A DNA stretch of 64,000 nt from Agathobaculum sp. NTUH-O15-33 (GTDB lineage: Bacteria > Bacillota > Clostridia > Oscillospirales > Butyricicoccaceae): NCBI RefSeq assembly GCF_033193315.1, contig NZ_CP136187.1:3417501-3481500 (forward strand), written 5' to 3'. A program made the position numbers and the translations under genes. Below the pieces are notes generated by a model. That model was given only the letters and a program-made list of their open reading frames with translations, was not told the origin of the DNA and did no database searches. Positions 1 through 7,860 of the stretch are shown here, one piece after another; position 1 is the first letter of the stretch; each line of letters opens with the position of its first letter.

Positions 1-708
1 TCCGATCCCGCCCGCAATGGCGCGCGCTGGTTGTTCGATATCGCCGCCCAGACCGTACCGAGCGAGCATTACACCCCCGGCACTGTATTTGAGTGGAACG
101 ACGGTTTCTACTCGCACACCATTACAGTGGAAGCGGTCGACCGCTCACCGCTTGGCTGCTTTCTCACGATGCACGATTCGCTGGGCGGAACAGGCCATCT
201 GGATCCGGAATTTTCTCTGCGCGACCAGAACGGAAACGGCATCCCATACCGCCGCGCGTCGAATGTGGTCTCCGACCGATTTACCTATGAGCTGCTCGGC
301 GATCTCACCTCGCTCACCGAATTGACCATCGTGCCGCTGCGCCCTGAGAAGAACGGCGACTTCCACCGCATGCTGATCCCGGTCGACCGCGTTCCCAAAG
401 AGTTGCATGCTTACGGCTACGCGCTTACAACGCTTACGCTGGACAGCCGCCGCCTTTCGATGACCTTCCGGCCCGACGGCATGACCATTCCCCCCGCTCT
501 TTATCCTGTTGCCGCGGATCAAACCGGAGAGGAGCTTTTTGATTCGTATGTGGATGCTGCGGTGAGCCATCAGGACGGCTCGGTCCACATCACCCTATCC
601 TTCCGTGTACCGCTCACACCGGACCAGCTGCGGCGGCTCACGCATGTGCGCCTGCAAACCCGCGTTTTCTCGCTTTCGGAAGACGCCGCCGTATCGATCG
701 CCCTATGA
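1..708 (+). CDS. 3' part of a hypothetical secreted or surface protein
   Basis: The frame is open from base 1 to a TGA at 706-708, so this is the C-terminal 235 residues of a gene that starts upstream of the window. The visible part has no membrane segment after its first residues. It has the alternating hydrophobic and polar pattern of beta-rich extracytoplasmic domains. A loose resemblance to the C-terminal region of DUF4179-type anti-sigma or surface proteins is possible, but I cannot confirm the family. A TTG at 31 could be misread as a start; the open frame upstream of it argues that the gene simply continues beyond the edge. The stop lies only 17 bp before the -35 box of the ndk promoter. 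Confidence 0.6.
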   Translation, partial: SDPARNGARWLFDIAAQTVPSEHYTPGTVFEWNDGFYSHTITVEAVDRSPLGCFLTMHDSLGGTGHLDPEFSLRDQNGNGIPYRRASNVVSDRFTYELLGDLTSLTELTIVPLRPEKNGDFHRMLIPVDRVPKELHAYGYALTTLTLDSRRLSMTFRPDGMTIPPALYPVAADQTGEELFDSYVDAAVSHQDGSVHITLSFRVPLTPDQLRRLTHVRLQTRVFSLSEDAAVSIAL

Positions 709-725
709 AAACCAGCCGCCGCCGC

Positions 726-754
726 TTGACAAGCGGCCGCCGTTCGTTTACAGT
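726..754 (+). promoter_or_regulatory. Sigma-A-type promoter of ndk
   Basis: TTGACA (726-731) and TACAGT (749-754) are separated by 17 bp, 31 bp before the ndk ATG. A strong Shine-Dalgarno (AGGAAGGAG) follows. The promoter is intact although the gene behind it is broken. Confidence 0.7.
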
Positions 755-785
755 GAAGATACACGCAATAAGGAAGGAGCTTTTC

Positions 786-1173
786 ATGGAAAGAACGTAT
801 ATCATGCTCAAGCCGGACGCTTTGCAGCGCGGACTGAGCGGCGAAATTCTGGCCCGCATCGAGCGCAAGGGCTACCGCATCACGCACATGAAGACCATGC
901 AGCTTGACGAGGCGATCCTGCGCGAGCATTACGCCCACATCGCCGGAAACGGTTACGTATATGGTTAGCGGCCCCGTGCTCGCCATGGTCGTAGAGGGGG
1001 AAAACGCGGTGCGCGGCCTGCGCATGCTGATGGGCCCGACCAAGTTCGAGGACGCGCAGCCCGGCACGATCCGCGGCGACTTCGCGCATTCGACCACCTA
1101 CAACATCATCCACGGTTCGGACAGCCCCGAAAACGCCGAGATAGAGATCCGCCGCTTTTTCGGCGACCTCTAA
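786..1173 (+). pseudogene. ndk: Nucleoside diphosphate kinase, frameshifted by a small internal deletion
   Basis: Ndk transfers the gamma phosphate of ATP to NDPs through a phosphohistidine. The first frame (786-968) encodes a normal Ndk N-terminus (MERTYIMLKPDA, then REHYAHIA) and then runs into TAG. The second frame, entered by about base 940, continues with a normal Ndk C-terminus: SGPVLAMVVEGENAV, the catalytic His in NIIHGSDS, and the end RRFFGDL. The conserved segment between HYAHIA and PETVTYM (usually DKPFF) is missing. The frame offset plus five missing codons fits a 17-nt deletion next to base 943. Promoter and Shine-Dalgarno are intact, which suggests recent inactivation or an assembly error. 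No second ndk is visible in the window. Confidence 0.85.
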
Positions 1174-1200
1174 GCGCCGATACGGCTCCGCAAAAACAAA

Positions 1201-1230
1201 AAGCCGCCGCAAGCGAACTTGCGGCGGCTT
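1201..1230. terminator. Bidirectional terminator between ndk and pnp
   Basis: A 13-bp perfect stem (AAGCCGCCGCAAG paired with its complement) has a CGAA loop. It is followed on the minus strand by TTTTTGTTTTTG and on the plus strand by an AT-rich stretch, so it can end both convergent transcripts. Confidence 0.85.
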
Positions 1231-1240
1231 ATATTTTGCT

Positions 1241-3364
1241 TTACTTGATCTTTTCTTCTTCCTTGACATCCTTCATGGACAGGTTGACGCGGCCCTTGTC
1301 GTCGATCTCCATGACCTTGACCCAGACCATATCGCCTTCCTTAACAGCGTCCTCCACCTTTTCAATGCGGTGGTCGGCCATCTTGGAAATGTGAACCATG
1401 CCGTCCTTGCCGGGCAGCAGGTTGACAAACGCGCCGAACGCCATCAGGCGGACGACCTTGCCGTAGTAAATCTCGCCGGCTTCCGGCTCCTTAACAATGG
1501 CTTCGATCATCTTCTTGGCCTTCTCCGCATCGGTCGCCTTGATGGCGGCGATGGTGATGGTGCCGTCGTCCTCGATGTCGACCTTTGCGCCGGATTCGGC
1601 AACGATATTCTGGATCACGCTGCCGCCCTTGCCGATAACCTCGCGGATCTTATCCGGGTGAATATGCATGGTGGTCATCTTGGGCGCCCAATCGGAAACA
1701 TCGGCGCGCGGCGCGTCGATCGCCTTCAGCATAACTTCGTCGAGGATGCCATAGCGGGCAACGCGGCACTTTTCAAACGCCTGCTTGATGATGTTCGGGG
1801 TCAGACCGTCGACCTTGATATCGACCTGAATCGCGGTGATACCCTTCTTGGTACCGGCCACCTTAAAGTCCATATCGCCGTAGAAGTCCTCAACGCCCTG
1901 AATATCGGTAAAGGTGGTCTCCTGACCGCCATCCGTGATCAGACCGCAGGAGATACCGGCTACCGGCGCCTTGATCGGCACGCCGGCGTCCATCAGAGCC
2001 AGCGTGGAACCGCAGACCGAGCCCTGCGAGGTGGAACCGTTGGAGGAAACGACCTCGGAAACCAGACGCAGCGCGTACGGGAATTCGCTCACCGGCGGGA
2101 TCACGGGCAGCAGCGCGCGCTCAGCAAGCGCGCCGTGGCCGATCTCGCGGCGGCCGGGGCCGCGCGACGGACGGGTTTCACCGACCGAGTAGGACGGGAA
2201 GTTGTAGTGGTGCATATAGCGCTTTTCTTTTTCTTCAAAGATGGTGTCCAGCTCCTGCGCGTCGCCCAGCGTGCCGAGCGTGCAAAGGGTGAGCACCTGC
2301 GTCTGGCCGCGGGTGAATAGGCCGGTGCCGTGTACGCGGGGCAGCACGCCGACTTCGGCGGCCAGCGGACGGACTTCCTCCATGCCGCGGCCGTCCACGC
2401 GCTTGCCGGAGGCCAGCCAGCGGCGAACGATCTTCTTTTCGAGCTTGTCCACGCACTCGTCAAGGAACGCGCCGTGCTCGGCGAGGTATTCCTCGGAAAG
2501 GGTGGCCTTGAACGCATCGACGACTTCGCGGATGCCCGCGTCGCGCACAGTCTTGTCGTCCGTATCCATGACGCGCTCAAACTCGGAAACACAGTCGGCT
2601 TCCAGCTTGTCGAACAGCTCATGGTCGATGTCGTGGTGTTCGTAATCGAACTTGGGCTTGCCGATCTGATCCTTGATATCGGAAATGAAGGCGCACATCT
2701 TCTTGATTTCCTCGTGCGCTTCCATCAGCGCGTCAAACATCGTATCCTCCGGCACTTCGTTCGCGCCGGCTTCGATCATGACGATCTTGTCCTTCGTGGC
2801 GCACAGGGTCACTTCCATATCGGAGACCTTGCGCTGCTCGGAGGTGGGGTTCATAACCATCTTGCCGTCGATCAGGCCGACGGAAGCGCCCGCCACGACA
2901 TAGTCGAACGGGATATCGGAAATAGAGACCGCGATGGACGCGCCCAGCAGGGACACGACCTCGGGCGAATTGTCAAAATCGTTCTCCAGCACGGTGCAGA
3001 CGATGGAAACGTCGTTTCTCAGGTCCTTGGGGAACAGGGGGCGCATCGGGCGGTCGATCTGGCGGGAAGCCAGAATGGCCTTTTCGCTCGGGCGGCCTTC
3101 GCGGCGCATGAACGAGCCGGGGATGCGGCCAACGGAGTAGAGACGCTCCTCAAAATCGACCGAAAGCGGGAAAAAGTCGATGCCGTCGCGCGGCTTGGCG
3201 GAAGCGGTGGCGGTGACGAGCACGGCGGTGTCGCCGTAGCGCACCAGACACGAGCCGTTGGCGAGCTGTGCCAGCTTGCCGGTCTCGACCGTCAGCTTGC
3301 GGCCGGCGTAGGTGGTTTCAAAAACGCGGTGATCCTTGAAATCAAAGTGGTTGATGTTTGACAT
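1241..3364 (-). CDS. pnp: Polyribonucleotide nucleotidyltransferase (PNPase)
   Basis: This is the phosphorolytic 3'-5' exoribonuclease of RNA decay, a trimeric cytoplasmic enzyme. The 707 residues match the usual length. They contain two RNase PH-type domains (about 10-145 and 310-520, the second with the GDMDFKVAG active-site motif), a KH domain (about 565-620, with IREVIGKGGS) and a C-terminal S1 domain (about 630-700, with GAFVNLLPGKDGMVHIS). The ATG at 3364 is preceded by AAGGAGGA at a good distance. It lies downstream of rpsO on the same strand, the conserved rpsO-pnp order, and is probably co-transcribed with it through a leaky intergenic hairpin. Confidence 0.97.
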   Translation of the reverse strand: MSNINHFDFKDHRVFETTYAGRKLTVETGKLAQLANGSCLVRYGDTAVLVTATASAKPRDGIDFFPLSVDFEERLYSVGRIPGSFMRREGRPSEKAILASRQIDRPMRPLFPKDLRNDVSIVCTVLENDFDNSPEVVSLLGASIAVSISDIPFDYVVAGASVGLIDGKMVMNPTSEQRKVSDMEVTLCATKDKIVMIEAGANEVPEDTMFDALMEAHEEIKKMCAFISDIKDQIGKPKFDYEHHDIDHELFDKLEADCVSEFERVMDTDDKTVRDAGIREVVDAFKATLSEEYLAEHGAFLDECVDKLEKKIVRRWLASGKRVDGRGMEEVRPLAAEVGVLPRVHGTGLFTRGQTQVLTLCTLGTLGDAQELDTIFEEKEKRYMHHYNFPSYSVGETRPSRGPGRREIGHGALAERALLPVIPPVSEFPYALRLVSEVVSSNGSTSQGSVCGSTLALMDAGVPIKAPVAGISCGLITDGGQETTFTDIQGVEDFYGDMDFKVAGTKKGITAIQVDIKVDGLTPNIIKQAFEKCRVARYGILDEVMLKAIDAPRADVSDWAPKMTTMHIHPDKIREVIGKGGSVIQNIVAESGAKVDIEDDGTITIAAIKATDAEKAKKMIEAIVKEPEAGEIYYGKVVRLMAFGAFVNLLPGKDGMVHISKMADHRIEKVEDAVKEGDMVWVKVMEIDDKGRVNLSMKDVKEEEKIK

Positions 3365-3435
3365 AGTTTGTCCTCCTTATTTTTGATCCCGGAGGGCGGC
3401 GAGCGGCTTTTAGCACTTGAAGCAGGGGCAACGTT

Positions 3436-3467
3436 TTGCCGGTTCACGGGTGTGCTGTGAACGGCAA
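3436..3467 (-). promoter_or_regulatory. Stem-loop in the pnp leader
   Basis: TTGCCGGTTCAC pairs with GTGAACGGCAA with one bulged base, about 70 nt upstream of the pnp start. In other bacteria the pnp leader folds into a stem used for RNase III/PNPase autocontrol. A similar role here is inference from position only. Confidence 0.4.
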
Positions 3468-3535
3468 ATTTGCGGTTTGTCTCTCCTTCAACTGCTAAAA
3501 AACGGGCGGGCCGCCTTCCATTGAAATACAGAAAC

Positions 3536-3556
3536 AGGGGAGCAGACTGCTCCCCT
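3536..3556 (-). terminator. Hairpin after rpsO
   Basis: A 10-bp stem (AGGGGAGCAG with its complement, one-base loop) lies 10 bp downstream of the rpsO stop. The minus strand after it has only a weak T run, so read-through into pnp is likely. On the plus strand it is followed by TATTTTT. Confidence 0.55.
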
Positions 3557-3565
3557 ATTTTTCTC

Positions 3566-3832
3566 TTACTTACGGATGCCGAGCTTGGCGATCAGTGCGC
3601 GGTAACGGTTGATGTCCTTCTTCTGCAGGTAAGCCAGCAGCGAACGGCGCTGACCGACCATCTTGAGCAGGCCGCGGCGGGAATGGTTATCCTTCTTGTG
3701 GATCTTCAGGTGCTCGGTGAGCTCCTGAATGCGCGCGGTCAGGATGGCGATCTGGACTTCCGGCGAGCCGGTGTCGGTCGCATGGGTGCGGTTTGCTTCA
3801 ATTACAGCGGTTTTGTCTTCCTTACGGATCAT
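3566..3832 (-). CDS. rpsO: Small ribosomal subunit protein uS15
   Basis: S15 is a primary 16S rRNA-binding protein of the 30S platform. The 88 residues from MIRKEDK to the C-terminal AKLGIRK match the family length. Hallmarks such as [24 protein letters not shown] and RRSLLAYL are present. I chose the ATG at 3832. A longer reading from the GTG at 3844 would start inside the Shine-Dalgarno GAGGTGA (about 3841-3847). It has its own promoter (3953-3981) and a leader of about 115 nt, the region where S15 autoregulation occurs in other species. Confidence 0.95.
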   Translation of the reverse strand: MIRKEDKTAVIEANRTHATDTGSPEVQIAILTARIQELTEHLKIHKKDNHSRRGLLKMVGQRRSLLAYLQKKDINRYRALIAKLGIRK

Positions 3833-3952
3833 GGTATCTTTCACCTCATTATAATATTACCCACTGCGCCGGGCCGCGGAGGAGGGAAACTTGACACGGT
3901 AGGAACGTGCCCTGTATATCCGGCGGCTAAGCACGGGGCCAAAGTTATAATT

Positions 3953-3981
3953 ATGATAACACAGTGCCGGGATTTTGTAAA
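3953..3981 (-). promoter_or_regulatory. Promoter of rpsO(-pnp)
   Basis: On the minus strand TTTACA (3981-3976) and TATCAT (3958-3953) are separated by 17 bp. Transcription would start near 3946 and leave a leader of about 115 nt before rpsO. Confidence 0.6.
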
Positions 3982-4095
3982 GCTTTTTCTTGATTTTGCA
4001 CATGCAAGGGCTTTTTGCATGGATTTTCCGCCGCTTTTTGTCGAATTGCACAGATGTAAACAAATTGTAAAGAAGCGATTTGTAAAATATGAATC

Positions 4096-4125
4096 TTGCC
4101 TAGAAAAGACAATAAGTGATATAAT
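4096..4125 (+). promoter_or_regulatory. Distal promoter of the radical SAM gene
   Basis: TTGCCT (4096-4101) and TATAAT (4120-4125) are separated by 18 bp, with a TG extension before the -10 box (TGATATAAT). The 500-bp gap between rpsO and the radical SAM gene is otherwise AT-rich and non-coding. It holds the two divergent promoters, and apart from them and the hairpin at 4278 I see nothing else in it. Confidence 0.55.
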
Positions 4126-4277
4126 TCTTTTATTCGGTGGACAACCAGAGACATCCACCCTCTTTATTTTTCGGAAGAAACGCGGCGGGGCTGTGCAATC
4201 GTGCGGCCTGATGTCGCGTTCTTTTTTTAATCATTCGATCACAACCGCCGGTTGGATCATTTCATATATTTTATGCG

Positions 4278-4314
4278 ATTCCGGACAAGCTTTGTCCGGA
4301 ATTTTTGTTATAAT
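4278..4314 (+). promoter_or_regulatory. Terminator-like hairpin fused to a proximal promoter
   Basis: An 11-bp perfect stem (ATTCCGGACAA, GCT loop, complement at 4292-4302) is followed by TTTTG, which is an intrinsic terminator or attenuator for the upstream transcript. Directly behind it lies an extended -10 box (TGTTATAAT, 4306-4314), about 32 nt before the ATG at 4346. Transcription from the distal promoter would be attenuated here while a second start lies just downstream. Confidence 0.5.
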
Positions 4315-4345
4315 AGAGAAAACAGCTGAAAGGGGTGTTCCCGCC

Positions 4346-5233
4346 ATGGAGACCGTTCCGGCCAAAACCATAGTAACGAACGCCAAGGCGCCCAGCGCAT
4401 GGTTTGGGGCGCGTTATATGATGAACATCTACCGCGGCTGCTGTCACGGCTGCATTTACTGCGACAGCCGCTCCGAATGCTACCGGGTGGAGGATTTCGA
4501 CACCGTGCACGCAAAGGAAAACGCGCTTGCCATCATCCGAAGCGATCTGAACCGCAAAACGCGTTCCGGCGTGGTGGCGACCGGCGCGATGAGCGACCCC
4601 TATAACCCGTTTGAGCGCGAGACCGAACTGACGCGCCACGCGCTTGAACTTATTTCCGCCTATGGTTTCGGCGCGGCCATCGCCACCAAGAGCGATCTGA
4701 TCTGCCGCGATATCGACGTGCTGCGCGAAATACACGCAAACGCCCCCGTACTATGCAAAATGACCGTGACCACCACGGACGACGCGCTCGCGAAAAAGAT
4801 AGAGCCGCGCGCCCCCTCGCCCACCCAGCGCTTTGACGCGCTCGCGCGGCTGGCGGCGGCCGGTCTGCCCACCTGCATCTTATTGATGCCCGTTTTGCCG
4901 TGGCTGACCGACAGCGGGGAAAATATACGCGCCATTGTAAGAAGCGCCAAGGAAGCGGGCGTGATGGGCATATACCCCGCCTTCGGCGTGACCATGCGCG
5001 ACCGCCAGCGCGCCCACCTGTACGAAGCGCTGGACCGGGAGTTCCCCGGATTGCGCGAAAAATACGCGGCGCGTTACGGCACGCGCTATTCCTGCGGCGT
5101 GCCGCGCGCGAAAGCGCTGTGGCACCTATTCTCCACCGCGTGCGATCAGGCGGGCCTGTTCTACCGCATGCGCGATATCATCCGCCGCTACCAGCGCGGC
5201 TACGGGGATGGGCAGCTATCGCTTTTTCTATAA
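4346..5233 (+). CDS. SPL-family radical SAM protein
   Basis: The 295-residue protein carries the radical SAM motif CX3CX2C (CCHGCIYC, about residues 31-38), which binds a 4Fe-4S cluster. It also has the MNIYRGCCHGC and GAMSDPYNPFE signatures of the Rv2578c/spore-photoproduct-lyase-like group. That group includes DNA photoproduct lyases but most members have no known substrate. The start is the ATG at 4346 (Shine-Dalgarno AAAGGGG). The open frame extends far upstream, but that part overlaps rpsO in antisense and is not coding. It stands alone with its own promoters. The fold and cofactor are clear; the reaction is unknown. Confidence 0.85.
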   Translation: METVPAKTIVTNAKAPSAWFGARYMMNIYRGCCHGCIYCDSRSECYRVEDFDTVHAKENALAIIRSDLNRKTRSGVVATGAMSDPYNPFERETELTRHALELISAYGFGAAIATKSDLICRDIDVLREIHANAPVLCKMTVTTTDDALAKKIEPRAPSPTQRFDALARLAAAGLPTCILLMPVLPWLTDSGENIRAIVRSAKEAGVMGIYPAFGVTMRDRQRAHLYEALDREFPGLREKYAARYGTRYSCGVPRAKALWHLFSTACDQAGLFYRMRDIIRRYQRGYGDGQLSLFL

Positions 5234-5236
5234 CGC

Positions 5237-6439
5237 TTACGCCTTTTGCTGATACATTTTCCGGTCCGCCGCTTGGATCAGCTCGTCCGGCCCGGCAGCG
5301 GCGTCCGAACGCACCGCGCCAAAGCATAGCGATAGCGAAAACGGGTAGGCCGAGGTGTTGCTGCACGCGCGCAGCATGCGGTCGGCTTCGCGCAGCTTGC
5401 GCCCGGCCTCTTCTTCAGTGTAGTCGGAGAAAAGCGCGATAAACTCATCCCCGCCGTAGCGGAACAGATGATCCGCCCCCGGCCGGAGCACGCGCCCGAT
5501 CTCCTGCGCGGCCGCCAGCAAGTACGCGTCGCCCGCCGAGTGCCCGATCCGGTCGTTGACGTGCTTGAGCCCGTTCAGATCGATAAAGCACAGGCAAAAC
5601 GGCTCGCGCCGGTCAACCATTCCTTCAATGCGCTGCTGCGCGCACTGCCGGTTAAACAGGCCGGTCAGCGCATCGCGAAACGCCAGCGAGCGCAGGCTTT
5701 CGGTTTCCCTGCGCTGTAAGCGCACCTCGGCGCGCATTTTTTCATTTTGCTTCCGGTATAGGGACAGACGGCACATGCGGATGGTATACCACAGACCGTA
5801 TTGATAGCCCACAGCCGTAAACACCGCCGATTTGATGCCCCACAGCTTGAGCACCAGCAGATTTTCCCCGGTGCTGTACAAAAGCAGGCCCAACGACAGA
5901 TAACCGTAAAGAATCGCCGCCATCCATAAAAACACGCGCAAATGCTCCCTGCTGCGCATGACCAAGCGGAGCGCCCGGATACGGCCGGGCTTCAAATACA
6001 ACTGAAACACCAGCGCGGCCAAAAGGAAACCGGCCATGACCGGATACAGCTTGATATTGTCCGCCTGACTGGTATTGTTATTCACCGCGTTCAGCGGCAC
6101 ATCGAGCACGAGCGTGACAATGCAGCGGCTGAGCATATTGAAGGTGAGCCCAATCAGCGCGCCTTGCAGCGCAAGCAAGCCGGAAGGCAGCAGGCCGCCG
6201 CGAAACAGCGGCAGCGTTTCGGCAAACAAAAGCGCGAACAGCAGCGTCCAGTTCACGATCAGGTGGAACTGCATCACGCTGCACAGGAAAAACACCGTGT
6301 AATTGACAAGGAACAGGCCCAGCGTGTACCGCACTGGGGCGGCGGGGCGCGCCAGCGCTTTGGCGGCGTAAGTAAAATACCGGTCGCAGTAGCAATAGGC
6401 GGCGGCAGCGGCTAAAAGCAGTCTCAGCACGTCACGCAC
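5237..6439 (-). CDS. Membrane diguanylate cyclase (GGDEF), downstream gene of a pair
   Basis: Predicted to make cyclic di-GMP from two GTP. Residues 1-225 form several hydrophobic helices, a membrane sensor of unknown ligand. A short coiled coil (about 228-250) precedes the GGDEF domain (about 250-395), with an intact GGDEF motif near residue 331. The inhibitory RxxD site normally five residues before GGDEF is not in register (RPGAD), so product inhibition may be lost. It overlaps the upstream GGDEF gene by 8 bp, which suggests translational coupling. Only 3 bp separate its stop from the convergent radical SAM gene. Confidence 0.9.
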   Translation of the reverse strand: MRDVLRLLLAAAAAYCYCDRYFTYAAKALARPAAPVRYTLGLFLVNYTVFFLCSVMQFHLIVNWTLLFALLFAETLPLFRGGLLPSGLLALQGALIGLTFNMLSRCIVTLVLDVPLNAVNNNTSQADNIKLYPVMAGFLLAALVFQLYLKPGRIRALRLVMRSREHLRVFLWMAAILYGYLSLGLLLYSTGENLLVLKLWGIKSAVFTAVGYQYGLWYTIRMCRLSLYRKQNEKMRAEVRLQRRETESLRSLAFRDALTGLFNRQCAQQRIEGMVDRREPFCLCFIDLNGLKHVNDRIGHSAGDAYLLAAAQEIGRVLRPGADHLFRYGGDEFIALFSDYTEEEAGRKLREADRMLRACSNTSAYPFSLSLCFGAVRSDAAAGPDELIQAADRKMYQQKA

Positions 6440-7628
6440 CTCCCTGCACGGACCGACGGCCCCGTTGCTTATCCTGATACATGGCGGCGTCGGCCTGATC
6501 GATCAGCGCCTGCGCCTCGGGCGGCGTACCGCCCGCGTAGCAGGCCACGCCAAAGCTAAACGGGCACTTATCCTGACCACCGGCGAGCCGGTCGCGGACC
6601 GCGCGCATGCGTTTTCCGGCTTGCTCCTCATCGGCGGACGGCAGCAATACAAGGAACTCGTCCCCTCCGTAGCGCGCAAAAATATCCTGCGGCTGCTGCA
6701 AGCGGCTGAACCGCCCGGCAAAATCGCGCAGGTGGTCATCCCCCGCCTTGTGGCCATGCCGGTCGTTGACCTGCTTGAGCCGGTCCAGATCGATAAATAC
6801 GGCGGCAAAGGGCTCGCCTTGCTCCAGCATGGTCTGCATGCGCGCCACGGCATAGCTGCGGGAATAAGCGCCGGTGAGCGCGTCGGACGAGGCGCTGCGG
6901 CGCAGCATGGCGGCGGTGCGCGCGTTGGTTTCGATCTCCTCGCGCAGCTCCGCGTTTTCCCCCTCCTCGCCGATGTTTTCCACAATGGCGCTGATATCGC
7001 GCAAGAAACAGGCGATAAGAAACAGCAGTAGCGCGTTGCTGCCGATCAAAAACAGCGGCGTGTGCAGGGTAAGCGTATCAAACCGGCCCAGCATCCCATC
7101 CACCAAAATGGAAAGCACGCACCACCACAGGCAACGGTTGAAGGGCCGAAAATCGCCCCGGCCCTCGTCCCGCGCGAACAAGGCGATCACCCGGCTATGC
7201 CGCAGCATGATCATGCCGCACGCCAGATCGGCCGTCATCGCCAGAATCAGGGTGAACAGCCGCCGCATCGGGTCGTTCATGGCGTCGGCCAAACTGAGCC
7301 GTCCCGCGAGCGCGACCGCGCCGATCGCCATCAGGTGCAGCGCCGCAAAGGTGACAAACCGTGTATGGAGCAGGGCCTGCCTCGTCAGCCACGCGCCGCG
7401 GCGCGGCAGCAGGCGCACAAGCTTTACCAGATAAACGAGCGAATAGAACGCCAAAAGCGGGATGCGCCATACCGTCAGCGCGGTAAACAGCAGCGCCGCC
7501 GGAACATACCCGGCGATACGCCAACCGAGCCCATCCCCGCATGGCCCGCACAGTGCATCATCCAAACGCAGGCAAACACGGCTGTGCAGCACGGACAGCA
7601 CCACGACCAAAACTACCGCGACCAGCAC
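6432..7628 (-). CDS. Membrane diguanylate cyclase (GGDEF), upstream gene of a pair
   Basis: A 398-residue protein with seven or so hydrophobic segments in residues 1-220, a linker helix, and a GGDEF domain (about 240-395) with an intact GGDEF motif. The usual RxxD inhibitory site is replaced (QPQD). The architecture is the same as its downstream neighbour, so the two probably arose by tandem duplication. The start is the GTG at 7628, with a Shine-Dalgarno (GAAGGGGTAG) about 9 nt before it. It is the first gene of a two-gene operon with a clear promoter upstream. Confidence 0.88.
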   Translation of the reverse strand: MLVAVVLVVVLSVLHSRVCLRLDDALCGPCGDGLGWRIAGYVPAALLFTALTVWRIPLLAFYSLVYLVKLVRLLPRRGAWLTRQALLHTRFVTFAALHLMAIGAVALAGRLSLADAMNDPMRRLFTLILAMTADLACGMIMLRHSRVIALFARDEGRGDFRPFNRCLWWCVLSILVDGMLGRFDTLTLHTPLFLIGSNALLLFLIACFLRDISAIVENIGEEGENAELREEIETNARTAAMLRRSASSDALTGAYSRSYAVARMQTMLEQGEPFAAVFIDLDRLKQVNDRHGHKAGDDHLRDFAGRFSRLQQPQDIFARYGGDEFLVLLPSADEEQAGKRMRAVRDRLAGGQDKCPFSFGVACYAGGTPPEAQALIDQADAAMYQDKQRGRRSVQGGA

Positions 7629-7676
7629 AGCTTATCTACCCCTTCCTCATTTGTTGAATTTTTTTCCTATTTAAAT

Positions 7677-7705
7677 ATGCTACCACATCGCTCTTTGCTT
7701 TTCAA
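7677..7705 (-). promoter_or_regulatory. Promoter of the GGDEF pair
   Basis: On the minus strand TTGAAA (7705-7700) and TAGCAT (7682-7677) are separated by 17 bp, about 50 nt upstream of the GTG start. Confidence 0.6.
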
Positions 7706-7860
7706 GCGCGAAGGCTGGTGCATTTCGCCGGTTTGGGCGCGCTAAAGTATCTCACGCGCGTAAATTACCACAAAAGGGCGCTTCTTTCGGAAATCTTAAT
7801 ATTTTCCTTTTACATTCCTTAATTTCTTACCGGCATACTGCTAGGTAGAGGTGATGAGGA

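Noticed and set aside
2330..3361. Long plus-strand reading frame opposite pnp (343 codons)
   Set aside because: It is the exact antisense of a strongly conserved gene, with no start signal and no recognisable family. In GC-rich DNA such frames are common shadows.
3833..3844. Longer start of rpsO at GTG 3844
   Set aside because: The GTG lies inside the Shine-Dalgarno of the ATG at 3832. S15 is normally about 89 residues.
3470..4345. N-terminal extension of the radical SAM gene
   Set aside because: It runs through rpsO in antisense and the AT-rich promoter region. The conserved protein begins at ATG 4346 with a good Shine-Dalgarno.
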